Positions 34,651-42,855 of a DNA stretch of 64,000 bases are shown one piece after another. This DNA comes from Paraburkholderia piptadeniae. GTDB taxonomy: Bacteria; Pseudomonadota; Gammaproteobacteria; Burkholderiales; Burkholderiaceae. The notes beneath the pieces were generated by a model, which did not search any database, was not told the DNA's origin, and was given only the letters and a program-made list of their open reading frames with translations. The stretch is from positions 65,137 through 129,136 of the forward strand of contig NZ_CYGY02000067.1 in assembly GCF_900007165.1 (NCBI RefSeq), in the 5' to 3' direction. Every line of letters starts with the position of its first letter. Within the stretch, counting starts at the first letter, position 1. The position numbers were made by a program, and so were the translations under genes.

Positions 34651-35523
34651 TCAGGCCGCCCGCCTCTGGCGGTCGATCATCTGCAGGATCATGGGTGTGA
34701 AGATCAGTTGCATTGCGAGCCCCATCTTGCCGCCCGGCACGACGATGACGTTCGGCCGGCTCATGAACGAGTCGTGCAGCATCGTGAGCAGATAGGGAAA
34801 GTCGATGCCCTTCGGGTTCGTAAAGCGGATCACGACAAAGCTCTCGTCGGCGCTCGGAATGTCGCGGGCGGTAAACGGATTCGACGTATCCACGGTCGGC
34901 ACGCGCTGAAAGTTGACATGCGTACGGCTGAACTGCGGACAGATATGGTGGGCATAGTCCGGCATCCGGCGCAGGATCGTGTCCATCACGGCCTCCTGCG
35001 AATAGCCGCGCAGCGTCTTGTCCCGATGCAGTTTCTGAATCCATTCGAGATTGATGATGGGCACGACGCCCACCAGCAGGTCCGCGTGTTGCGCCACATC
35101 GATGCCGCGTCCGACGAAACCGCCATGCAGGCCCTCGTAGAAGAGCAGATCGGTGGGCGGCTCGATGTCCGTCCAGGGCGAGAACATGCCGGCCTCGAGA
35201 CCGTACTGCGCGGCTTGCGCTTCGTCGTGCAGATATTGACGCACCCTTCCTCGCCCCGTCGCGGCATACTCGCTGAACAGCGCCGCGAGATCCTCCAGCA
35301 GGTTCGCGTCTGGGCCGAAGTGGCTGAACTGACGGCGGCTTTCCTCTGCCGCCTTCATCGCGGCGCGCATCGCCGTGCGGTCGAATCGATGAAACGCATC
35401 GCCTTCGACAACTTGCGCATTGAGCTTTTCGCGCCGGAAGATGTGCTGGAAGCTGTTCATCACGGTCGTCGTCCCTGCCCCGCTCGAACCTGTCACCGCG
35501 ACAATCGGATGTTTGATCGACAT
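34651..35523 (-). CDS. prkB: phosphoribulokinase (class I)
   Basis: A 290-residue proteobacterial-type phosphoribulokinase, phosphorylating ribulose 5-phosphate to the RuBisCO substrate. The P-loop AVTGSSGAGTTTVMNSF is near residue 10, VVEGDAFHRFDR is the substrate/catalytic region, and LLFYEGLHGGFV near 133 the Walker-B-like strand. Active-site features look intact. The start at 35523 (MSIKHPIVAV) follows GGGAG; a longer frame upstream is spurious. It lies 14 bases behind the FBPase gene and before gph. No RuBisCO gene is present in the window. Confidence 0.9.
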   Translation of the reverse strand: MSIKHPIVAVTGSSGAGTTTVMNSFQHIFRREKLNAQVVEGDAFHRFDRTAMRAAMKAAEESRRQFSHFGPDANLLEDLAALFSEYAATGRGRVRQYLHDEAQAAQYGLEAGMFSPWTDIEPPTDLLFYEGLHGGFVGRGIDVAQHADLLVGVVPIINLEWIQKLHRDKTLRGYSQEAVMDTILRRMPDYAHHICPQFSRTHVNFQRVPTVDTSNPFTARDIPSADESFVVIRFTNPKGIDFPYLLTMLHDSFMSRPNVIVVPGGKMGLAMQLIFTPMILQMIDRQRRAA

Positions 35524-35537
35524 GCTGTCACTCCCAT

Positions 35538-36692
35538 CTACACGCGGGCTTCCGGACGAAACAATGAGCGCTCGTTGAAGAGGGGTGAAGTGAACGGCGT
35601 ATCCTCGCCTCGCTCGTGTTCCCGGTGGTAGCGCTCGATGCGCTCGACTTCGCTCTGCGCGCCGAGAAAAACCGGCGTGCACGCGTGCGTATCGGCCGCG
35701 ACATCGAGGATTCGCTCGCGCCCGGTGCTAGCCCTTCCCCCTGCCTGTTCGACGAGCCACGCCAGCGACTGCGCCTGATACAGCGGAGGCTGACGCCCGG
35801 CGCGCGGCGCCCGGCGGGTCTCGCGCGGGAAGAGACACAAGCCGCCGCGCAGCAGCGTGCGATGCGTATCGGCAACCAGTGACGCACTCCAGCGCGTGTC
35901 GAAGTCGCGCTGGCGGATGCCCGCGCTGCCGTCCTGGCATTCACGCACGTATCGCTGCACGGGCGGCTCCCAGAAACGTACATTGCCGCCGCTGATAGCC
36001 AGTTCGGTGCTCTGTTCGGGAATGCGAATAGCAGGGTGCGTCAGCAGGAATTCGCCGCGTTCGCGGCACAGGGTGAATCCGTGCGTGCCGTGGCCGACGG
36101 TGACCACGAGGATAGTCGCCGGTCCATACAGCGCGTAGCCAGCGGCAAGCTGATTCGTGCCAGTGATCACGCAACAGCCATCAGCGCTCGCTGCACCCGC
36201 ATGCCGTATCGAGAAAACCGTTCCGAGCGCCACGTTCGTTTCAGCATTCGCCGCGCTGTCGAGGGCATCGGCGAACAGGACGTAACGGCCCGTCGAGGCC
36301 ACGCGGACAGACTCCATGCCACGCGTGACCATGCCCGCGATATCCGCGCTGCGCTCGCATGCCCCGATCAGCGCGTCATGCGCAGCGGCGCCGAACGCCG
36401 CGTGAATCGATGACGCGTGCGCCGGGTCGACAGTCTGCGGCCCGCTGATCGCGCCCTGCGCGATGCGCATCTCAATCGTCTTCACTGCCTGTGCGATCTC
36501 GTCGATCACGACGCAAAGTCCGGCAGCGGCGGCCGCGTCCACGACGTTGGGCGCTTGCGCGCGACGCGCCATCAGATGTGCGGCGAGGTAACTCGAAAGT
36601 GTCGGGCGGACAGGGCTCATGGCGGCGGCGTAGCGCTCGCCCGTGATGCCGGCGGAGTATCCCTGTTCGCATGGTTCGATTCGTGCATTCAT
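35538..36692 (-). CDS. cbbF: fructose-1,6-bisphosphatase-like protein (class I) with altered metal site
   Basis: A 384-residue class I FBPase homologue, first of the gene run transcribed away from cbbR. Family marks such as NVALGTVFSIRHAG, WSASLVADTHRTLLRGGLCL and LVEQAGGRAS are clear. The metal-binding motifs are degraded: the usual DPLDGSSN reads DALDSAAN, the SEE-type loop reads GMESV, and the ligand Glu of LYEAN near the C-terminus is Gln (PLYQAQSLAW). Activity may be weak or lost. The start at 36692 has GAGG five bases upstream; residues before it are a false extension. Confidence 0.8.
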   Translation of the reverse strand: MNARIEPCEQGYSAGITGERYAAAMSPVRPTLSSYLAAHLMARRAQAPNVVDAAAAAGLCVVIDEIAQAVKTIEMRIAQGAISGPQTVDPAHASSIHAAFGAAAHDALIGACERSADIAGMVTRGMESVRVASTGRYVLFADALDSAANAETNVALGTVFSIRHAGAASADGCCVITGTNQLAAGYALYGPATILVVTVGHGTHGFTLCRERGEFLLTHPAIRIPEQSTELAISGGNVRFWEPPVQRYVRECQDGSAGIRQRDFDTRWSASLVADTHRTLLRGGLCLFPRETRRAPRAGRQPPLYQAQSLAWLVEQAGGRASTGRERILDVAADTHACTPVFLGAQSEVERIERYHREHERGEDTPFTSPLFNERSLFRPEARV

Positions 36693-36787
36693 CGTGACCT
36701 CAATCGTCCGTTGCGTGCGATGACCACTGGCAAACACAGTAAGCCAGCCGTCCCTCAAGAAAAATTCAGATATTTTTATTTGCGCTT

Positions 36788-36800
36788 TAAGCGACGCTTA
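36788..36800. promoter_or_regulatory. candidate CbbR operator
   Basis: TAAGCG-A-CGCTTA is a perfect 13-base palindrome 26 bases before cbbR and about 95 bases before cbbF, in the divergent spacer. Its TTA/TAA edges fit the T-N11-A/TNA-N7-TNA pattern of LysR-type CbbR sites. AT-rich DNA next to it could hold the cbbF promoter. Confidence 0.55.
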
Positions 36801-36825
36801 TCAATCGCCGTATGGAGTGCCGACC

Positions 36826-37797
36826 ATGCTTAACCTGCTTCGCAACCTCACCCTGCGTCAGTTGCAGATCTTCTCCGCGGCCTCACAGTACGAGAGCTTC
36901 GCTCGCGCCGCAGAAGCGTTGCACCTGACGCAGCCCGCCGTCTCCATGCAGATCAAGCAGCTCGAAGAAGCACTCGGGCTGACTCTCTTCGAACGCATCG
37001 GGAGGCGGATTACGCTCACCGAGGCTGGCGCGACGCTGTCACATCACGCGAAACGGATTCTTGGCGACATCAAGGACGCCGAAGATGCGATGCGTTCGCT
37101 ATCGTCGGCCGATGGCGGGACCGTCTCCATTGGTCTGGTCAGCGCAGCCCGATACTTCGTCCCTCGCCAGATATCGCGGTACTCGGAGCGTCATCCGAAG
37201 GTCGATATCCGCTTTTCGATTGGCAAACGCGACTTGCTGCTGCGCCAGTTGCAGGACAATGCGATCGATCTCGCCGTGATGGGGCGTACGCCCGTCGAGC
37301 TCGACGCGCATTGCGAGCCGCTTGCGTACAACCCGCATGTGATCGCCGCGAGCACGACGCATCCGTTCGTCGATGCAGCATGCTTCGACTTGCACGAATT
37401 GCGCCATGACACGTTTCTGTTACGTGAGCCAGGCTCCGACACTGCAGCCGTCGCGAGCGAAATGTTCCAGCATCATCTTTTCACACCGGCTCGCACCCTC
37501 GCGCTCGACAGCAACGAAACCGTCAAGCAGGCGGTGATGGCAGGCATGGGCGTGAGCCTGTTGCCGCTGCACACGCTCCGGCTCGAACTGCTGGCACACG
37601 AGGTGTCGCTCCTGCACGTGAACGGCACGCCCATCGATCGCGTGTGGCACGTGGTGCACATGAACGCAAAGCAGATGTCGCCAACCTGCGCGGCTTTCCG
37701 GCGTTTTCTGATCGAGAAGACGGGTGCCTGGCTCGAAGGTCTGTTCGCGGACCTCACACCGCCCGCCCATGCTGCGAATCCGTTCGTGCAGACATGA
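36826..37797 (+). CDS. cbbR: LysR-family regulator, CbbR-like
   Basis: A 323-residue LysR protein. The winged helix is LRQLQIFSAASQYESFARAA, then LTQPAVSMQIKQLEEALG; the effector domain contains LAVMGRTPVELDAHCEPLAY and ETVKQAVMAGMGVSLLPL. CbbR proteins sense metabolites such as PEP or RuBP and control Calvin-cycle operons; divergence from the FBPase gene supports the name. The ATG at 36826 has TGGAG at normal spacing. It is similar in style to the regulator at 40292, which faces the serine-cycle operon. Confidence 0.85.
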   Translation: MLNLLRNLTLRQLQIFSAASQYESFARAAEALHLTQPAVSMQIKQLEEALGLTLFERIGRRITLTEAGATLSHHAKRILGDIKDAEDAMRSLSSADGGTVSIGLVSAARYFVPRQISRYSERHPKVDIRFSIGKRDLLLRQLQDNAIDLAVMGRTPVELDAHCEPLAYNPHVIAASTTHPFVDAACFDLHELRHDTFLLREPGSDTAAVASEMFQHHLFTPARTLALDSNETVKQAVMAGMGVSLLPLHTLRLELLAHEVSLLHVNGTPIDRVWHVVHMNAKQMSPTCAAFRRFLIEKTGAWLEGLFADLTPPAHAANPFVQT

Positions 37798-37908
37798 AGC
37801 AAAATGCTACCGATTTCCGCACAAGGCTCTGCTCCACACTGCCGTCGCGACGGACCGCCTCGCGTGCGGAGATACGCCCTGTGGGCACATCGGCGCATTG
37901 GCATCGGT

Positions 37909-38322
37909 TCACGGCCACCGTGCAGTCCGTTCGATTACCACGCCGACCGCCCTGACATTCGCGAACTTGTCGGGTTTGGCAAGCGAAACGCGAACCCAGT
38001 GAGCGCCGAAGTCGGCGAGCAGCATCTGCGCGATCGACTCCGCCAACGCCTCCAGCAATTGCATCTTATGCATCGCCAGCAGCCGCTCCAGCGCGGCGTG
38101 CACCTTGCTGTAGTCGATGGTGTCGCCGATACGATCCGTGTCGCATGCGTGACTGTGCGGCACGCCCGCCCACAGGTCGATCCGCACCGGCTGCAGCGTG
38201 GTCAGTTCGTCCGGGTCGATGCCGATGACCGTATTGCCCTGAAAGCCTTCGATAAAGATCAGGTCCATCTCGGACGAAGCGAGATGCGGCCGCTCGATCA
38301 CATTCCTGTCGATCACGTTCAT
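37909..38322 (-). CDS. dihydroneopterin-aldolase-like protein (FolB family)
   Basis: A 137-residue protein starting MNVIDRNVIERPHLASSEMD, then LIFIEGFQGNTVIGIDPDEL, the FolB-type strand with the pterin-site Glu region. It continues with TDRIGDTIDYSKVHAALERL and a C-terminal strand VRVSLAKPDKFANVRAVGV. FolB cleaves dihydroneopterin in folate synthesis. Paralogues also sit in tetrahydromethanopterin gene clusters of methylotrophic bacteria. Position beside the MfnB- and MfnE-like genes favours a C1-cofactor role. AAGGAAC lies just before the ATG. Confidence 0.75.
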   Translation of the reverse strand: MNVIDRNVIERPHLASSEMDLIFIEGFQGNTVIGIDPDELTTLQPVRIDLWAGVPHSHACDTDRIGDTIDYSKVHAALERLLAMHKMQLLEALAESIAQMLLADFGAHWVRVSLAKPDKFANVRAVGVVIERTARWP

Positions 38323-38566
38323 CTGGGTTCCTTATAACCGGTGCGTCGCGCTCTTCAATGCAAAAAGCGGCCCAGGCACAAATGTCGCAAGCGATCGATG
38401 CAAACGTTCTTGAGCGTGCCGACGTGTATCGCGCAGACGGCAGGTAGCCGGACAGGCGACTGATCGAGAGGCGTCGCATTGTGTATCGTTAGCTGAACAA
38501 CCTGGCTACATGCGTCTTTTGCGCGAGACCGGCTGCGTGCGCTAGAGAGTTCAACGAGGAGGCCTT

Positions 38567-39325
38567 ATGATCCGTATGCTCGTTAGCGTGCGCAACCTCG
38601 ACGAGGCACGCGACGCCGCCAGCGCGGGCGCCGATCTGATCGATCTGGAAGAGCCGGGCGACGGCGCGCTCGGCGCCGTCTCAGCGCGCCGAATGGCGCG
38701 CATCGCCCAGTCCCTGCGAGCGGAGTACCCGCATCTGCCCATCAGCGTCACTATCCGTGACCTGCGGCCCGGGGACAACGCGTCGCTGGAACTTCGTGCG
38801 TCGAGGACGCGACGTTGCGGCGTCGACTATGTGAAGGCAGGCGTCCCGGCCGACAGCGCTTCATTCGACATCGCATGTCGAACCCTCTCTCATATGCGTG
38901 GCCTTCACTGGAACATGATGCCGGTTCTGCTGGTGGACAACGGCCTCGACCTGCGGGTGGTCGAATACGCGTCCGAACTGCGTTTTGCGGGCGTCATGGT
39001 CGATACGGCAAGCAAGAAACGCGGGAATCTTTTTCAATGCGTGCCGCTTACCGTGCTCGACAGCATGGTGCAGATCGCGCGCGCGCACGATGTGATGGCG
39101 GGACTTGCAGGCGCGTTGCTCAGCAAGCACGTACCATTGATTCGCGCACTCGGCCCTCACATCGCCGGTTTTCGAACGGCGCTGTGCGACCGGTCGCGCA
39201 CCGGCCAACTCGATCCTGCACGCGTACGCGATCTGCGCGCGCAACTGTCGGGCTCTACACGTACGGCGAACGCCGCGGCAAACGATATCGGCATCGACGC
39301 ATCTGCTCAGTCCGCTGTCGCATGA
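38567..39325 (+). CDS. MfnB-like (5-formylfuran-3-yl)methyl phosphate synthase homologue
   Basis: A 252-residue TIM-barrel protein of the MfnB (DUF556) family, which makes the furan precursor of methanofuran from glyceraldehyde 3-phosphate. Aligned from memory with the archaeal enzyme, ADLIDLEEPGDGALGA matches the motif IDVKNP..GSLGA, DYVKAGV matches the second Lys, and VMVDTASKKRGNLF keeps the Asp and Lys of DTAxK. The Lys of the first motif (Lys27) is Glu here. The gene has GAGGAGG before the ATG. Its 3' end overlaps the convergent kinase gene by 19 bases. Confidence 0.75.
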   Translation: MIRMLVSVRNLDEARDAASAGADLIDLEEPGDGALGAVSARRMARIAQSLRAEYPHLPISVTIRDLRPGDNASLELRASRTRRCGVDYVKAGVPADSASFDIACRTLSHMRGLHWNMMPVLLVDNGLDLRVVEYASELRFAGVMVDTASKKRGNLFQCVPLTVLDSMVQIARAHDVMAGLAGALLSKHVPLIRALGPHIAGFRTALCDRSRTGQLDPARVRDLRAQLSGSTRTANAAANDIGIDASAQSAVA

Positions 39326-39897
39326 AGCAACCGGTCGCGCACGCGCGACCCGTCGCTCCGGTTCACAAGGTCGACGGGATACGACGCGTCGCACGTGAAC
39401 CCCGCGAATGAGCCGTCGACGATTCCGAGTGCCGCATACTCCTCGATCGAACGCGCCGGCTCGACCTCACACGACTTCACGACGACCAGACGTTCCGCGT
39501 TCAGCCGGTTCGCGAGCCATGCAGCCAGGCTGTCGGAGGTCACGTCCCAACGGGTCAGCCGGTTGGCTTCCTGGAACAGCAGATCGAGCGGCACCCACAC
39601 GGCAACGCGCCCCGCATGCAACGCGGCGCGAATTTGCGCGTCCGTCCCGGCAATCACCAGTTGACGGCACATGCCCTGCATCATCAGCGCATATTGCGCC
39701 ATCGCCAGCACTGTCATGTTATGCGCGGCGACATCATCGAAACGCCAGATGTCCTGATGCTCGCGGGCCTGTTCCGCGAACCGGCCGCCGCCCGGCACGA
39801 TCACGACCCGGCCGCGGCCGAAATCGCTCAGATCCGCGAGCCATTCTTCGAGTAGCGGATCGCGGCTCAGACTTCCGCCAATCTTTACCACCCACAT
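39307..39897 (-). CDS. amino-acid-kinase-family protein, MfnE-like
   Basis: A 196-residue kinase of the carbamate/acetylglutamate-kinase fold: MWVVKIGGSL is the N-terminal phosphate loop, VVIVPGGGRFAEQ the second glycine-rich turn and SDSLAAWLANRLNAERLVVV the nucleotide part. Small members of this family include MfnE, which phosphorylates aminomethyl-furanyl phosphate in methanofuran synthesis, and occur in bacterial C1-cofactor gene clusters. Convergence with the MfnB-like gene supports this role over amino-acid synthesis. Confidence 0.7.
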   Translation of the reverse strand: MWVVKIGGSLSRDPLLEEWLADLSDFGRGRVVIVPGGGRFAEQAREHQDIWRFDDVAAHNMTVLAMAQYALMMQGMCRQLVIAGTDAQIRAALHAGRVAVWVPLDLLFQEANRLTRWDVTSDSLAAWLANRLNAERLVVVKSCEVEPARSIEEYAALGIVDGSFAGFTCDASYPVDLVNRSDGSRVRDRLLHATAD

Positions 39898-40291
39898 AGG
39901 CGCTCCGTGTGACGAGATTGCTGAGATTCAAGAGGTCGCATCGGCCGCGCAACGTTCGTCTGCCCGCAGAAGTCAGGCAGTTACGGCAGGCGCGCAGACC
40001 TGCGTCCAGCGGGCAACCGTCTTGTCGGCTCGTTGCGCTTTGGATCAGGCATATTCATGTTCCATGCCATGAATTGCCGCGCTGCGTGCGTGCAACGGCA
40101 CCCATGCCGATCCCGGCTATCGCGATCACACGACGCGTGACAATCTGCATCGCACACGACGCAAAACACATCGAATGCGGGCGATACGCGAGAAGGCGGT
40201 GCGCTTGCGATGCTGTCTCGCGCGCACATGCGCCGCGGCGGCTGCGCGGCGACGCATCGGTTCAAGGCAAAGGAGAAATCCTGCAGACCGG
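39898..40291. other. no supported gene between the MfnE-like gene and the LysR gene
   Basis: About 394 bases. Frames on both strands are Arg/Cys-rich, lack ribosome-binding sites and resemble no family. The stretch must contain the promoter for the MfnE-like gene. It may be decayed coding DNA. Confidence 0.4.
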
Positions 40292-41215
40292 CTAGGCTTC
40301 CATCGACACCCGCTCACCCGCTTCGTGTGCGCCGTTCACGAGGCTCTCCCTGAACGTGGACGCGGCAGCGGAAAGCTGCTTGCTCTCGCGATGCACCAGA
40401 TACAGATACCGGACGATCGGAAAGTGCTCGACGTCCAGCACCTTGAGCCGCAGCGTTTCGAGTTCGGCCATGATCGTCGCGAGGGGAACGACTGACAGAC
40501 CCATGCCCGCCTGCACGGCCCATTTGACGGCCTCGTTGCTGCTCACTTCCATGCCCGGACGAAAACTGATGCGGTGTTCGGCAAAGAAGCGCTCCATCGC
40601 GCGTCGCGTGCCGGAACCGGACTCGCGCACGAGGAATGTTTCGCGCTCGAGCATATCCAGCGCGACGCGGCGCTCGCGCACGAGCGCATGATCGGGCGGC
40701 GCGATCATCACGAGCGGATTCTTCGCCACACGCACGGCGGCGAGACCTTGTCCTTCGGGCGGAAGCCCCATGATCGCGAGATCGGTTTCGTTGCTCGCCA
40801 GTTCGTTCAGCACGCACTCCCGGTTTCCGACCGACAGGCTCACCTTTACGCCCGGAAACGCCCGCGTGAACTTTGCGATCAACTGCAACGCAAGCGGATT
40901 GACCGTCCCGCTCACCAGCGACACCTTCAACTTGCCCTGCTTCATGTCGCGCAACCGGTCGAGCGACTCTTCGAGAAACGACAACTGCTGCTCGAGCAGC
41001 CGCGTATGGCTATAAAGCTCCTTGCCCGCCGCAGTGAGGAAGAGGCGCCGCCCAACCTGCTCGAACAGCGGCATGCCGATGCCCGTTTCGAGCTGCTTCA
41101 GTTGCGACGAAACGCCGGGCTGCGTCAGGTGAAGCTCTTCCGCCGCGCGCGAAAAGCTCAGGTGGCGTGCGCTCGCTTCGAACACGCGTAGCTGACGCAA
41201 TGTCAGGTGCAGCAT
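40292..41215 (-). CDS. LysR-family regulator of the serine-cycle operon (QscR/CbbR-like)
   Basis: A 307-residue LysR protein: LRQLRVFEASARHLSFSRAA, then LTQPGVSSQLKQLETGIG for DNA binding, and an effector domain with LAIMGLPPEGQGLAAVRVAK and AVKWAVQAGMGLSVVPLAT. It belongs to the CbbR-like branch, as does QscR, the known serine-cycle regulator of Methylobacterium. It is divergent from glyA with 269 bases between. The start at 41215 (MLHLTLRQ) fits the family start and has GGGAGG upstream. Confidence 0.85.
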   Translation of the reverse strand: MLHLTLRQLRVFEASARHLSFSRAAEELHLTQPGVSSQLKQLETGIGMPLFEQVGRRLFLTAAGKELYSHTRLLEQQLSFLEESLDRLRDMKQGKLKVSLVSGTVNPLALQLIAKFTRAFPGVKVSLSVGNRECVLNELASNETDLAIMGLPPEGQGLAAVRVAKNPLVMIAPPDHALVRERRVALDMLERETFLVRESGSGTRRAMERFFAEHRISFRPGMEVSSNEAVKWAVQAGMGLSVVPLATIMAELETLRLKVLDVEHFPIVRYLYLVHRESKQLSAAASTFRESLVNGAHEAGERVSMEA

Positions 41216-41484
41216 CTCGCTCTCTATCCTCCCGGACACATGGTGAAGACGGCTTGTTTTCACGTCTCAACTGTACCAGCCGGGGCTACGCCCGCAATGC
41301 CCATGAGGGGGTACTCCGCGAGGCGTCGCGCCCGGCTGGCAAGGCTCACGCGCGAGGTTATGGGTCGGATAAGTAACCCGAATGAGTGTTTTCGGCGGCA
41401 CGCCGCTACCATCGTTTCAACAGGAACGCGAAGGAGACGAACAGTGCGTTCGGCCTGCCTGTTCTACTAACGAGAGGTTCACTC
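41216..41484. other. divergent control region of the serine-cycle operon
   Basis: No gene. Candidate LysR elements include GGGT-N10-ACCC at about 41359-41376 around GGATAAGTAA. The intergenic region should hold both promoters, but no convincing -35/-10 pair was seen. It has no TTTCCTG palindrome and no 7-2-7 site, so this operon appears to be controlled separately from folD and purU. Confidence 0.4.
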
Positions 41485-42810
41485 ATGTTCAGCTACAAAA
41501 ACACGCTCGCCGTCACCGACCCGGAATTGCGGCAGGCCATCGCGGCGGAAACGCAGCGCCAGCAGGATCACATCGAACTGATCGCATCCGAGAACTACAC
41601 GTCGCCCGCCGTGCTGGAAGCGCAGGGATCGCAGCTGACGAACAAATACGCGGAGGGCTATCCGGGCCGCCGGTACTACGGCGGATGCGAACACGTCGAC
41701 GTGGTCGAGCAGCTCGCTATCGATCGCGCGAAGCAGCTGTTCAACGCCGACTATGCGAACGTGCAGCCCCATTCGGGATCGCAGGCCAATCAGGCCGTAT
41801 ATCTGTCCGCGCTGAAACCGGGCGACACCATTCTCGGCATGTCGCTCGCGCATGGCGGACACCTCACGCATGGCGCGGCCGTCAACGTGAGCGGCAAGCT
41901 GTTCAACGCCGTGTCGTACGGTCTGAATCCGGATACGGAAGAAATCGACTACGACCAGGTGCAGAAACTCGCGCAAACGCATCGGCCCCGTATGATCGTC
42001 GCGGGCGCTTCCGCGTATTCGCTCGTGATCGACTGGCGGCGCTTTCGCGAAATCGCCGATAGCGTGGGCGCGACCTTGCTCGTCGATATGGCGCACTATG
42101 CGGGTCTCGTCGCGGCGGGACTTTACCCGAGCCCGGTCGGCATCGCCGACTACGTGACCACCACCACGCACAAGACGCTGCGCGGTCCGCGCGGCGGCAT
42201 GATTCTCGCCGGCGCGCAAGCCGCCAAGGCGATCGATTCGACGATCTTCCCCGGCATCCAGGGCGGCCCGCTGATGCATGTCATCGCGGGCAAGGCCGCC
42301 GCGTTGCGCGAAGCGATGACCGACGAGTTCCGTCAATATCAGCAACAGGTGCTTGCCAACGCGCGAACCATCGCGCAGACGCTGCAGCAACGCGGCTTGC
42401 GCATCGTGTCGGGCCGCACCGATTCACACGTGTTCCTCGTCGACCTGCGCGCGAAGAACGTGACGGGCAAGGAGGCGGAAGCCGCACTTGGCCGTGCGTT
42501 CATCACGGTCAACAAGAATGCGATTCCGAACGATCCGCAAAAGCCGTTCGTCACGAGCGGCGTGCGCATCGGCTCGCCAGCCATCACGACGCGGGGCTTG
42601 CGCGAAGCCGAGGCGCAACAGCTTGCGCATCTGATCGCCGATGTGCTCGACGTGCCCGGCAACGATCTCGTGATCCGCCGCACAGCCGACGCCGTGCTTG
42701 CGCTCACCGCGAAGTTCCCCGTCTATCGCGACGCGCCCGGCGCGCTGCGCCAAGACTCGCCTGCGTCACGGGACGACAAGACTGCGGCCGCCGGCCATAC
42801 GGCGCACTGA
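41485..42810 (+). CDS. glyA: serine hydroxymethyltransferase
   Basis: A 441-residue PLP enzyme that condenses glycine with methylene-H4F to serine, the entry step of the serine cycle. HIELIASENYTSPAVLEAQG, NKYAEGYPGRRYYGGCEHVD and VQPHSGSQANQAVY are at the N-terminus, VDMAHYAGLVAAG is the PLP Asp/His region and TTTHKTLRGPRGG the Schiff-base lysine near 225. The start at 41485 follows GAGAGG. It is first of seven genes in one direction. The sequence extends about 25 residues past the usual GlyA end with a low-complexity tail. It is likely a C1-dedicated paralogue. Confidence 0.93.
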   Translation: MFSYKNTLAVTDPELRQAIAAETQRQQDHIELIASENYTSPAVLEAQGSQLTNKYAEGYPGRRYYGGCEHVDVVEQLAIDRAKQLFNADYANVQPHSGSQANQAVYLSALKPGDTILGMSLAHGGHLTHGAAVNVSGKLFNAVSYGLNPDTEEIDYDQVQKLAQTHRPRMIVAGASAYSLVIDWRRFREIADSVGATLLVDMAHYAGLVAAGLYPSPVGIADYVTTTTHKTLRGPRGGMILAGAQAAKAIDSTIFPGIQGGPLMHVIAGKAAALREAMTDEFRQYQQQVLANARTIAQTLQQRGLRIVSGRTDSHVFLVDLRAKNVTGKEAEAALGRAFITVNKNAIPNDPQKPFVTSGVRIGSPAITTRGLREAEAQQLAHLIADVLDVPGNDLVIRRTADAVLALTAKFPVYRDAPGALRQDSPASRDDKTAAAGHTAH

Positions 42811-42855
42811 ACACCCGGAACGACTTCTCAAGGCCATCACTCAAGGAGACAAATC

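Noticed and set aside
39909..40295. 128-codon frame in the gap before the serine-cycle regulator
   Set aside because: Very Arg-rich and overlaps the end of the LysR gene on the other strand; no start signal.
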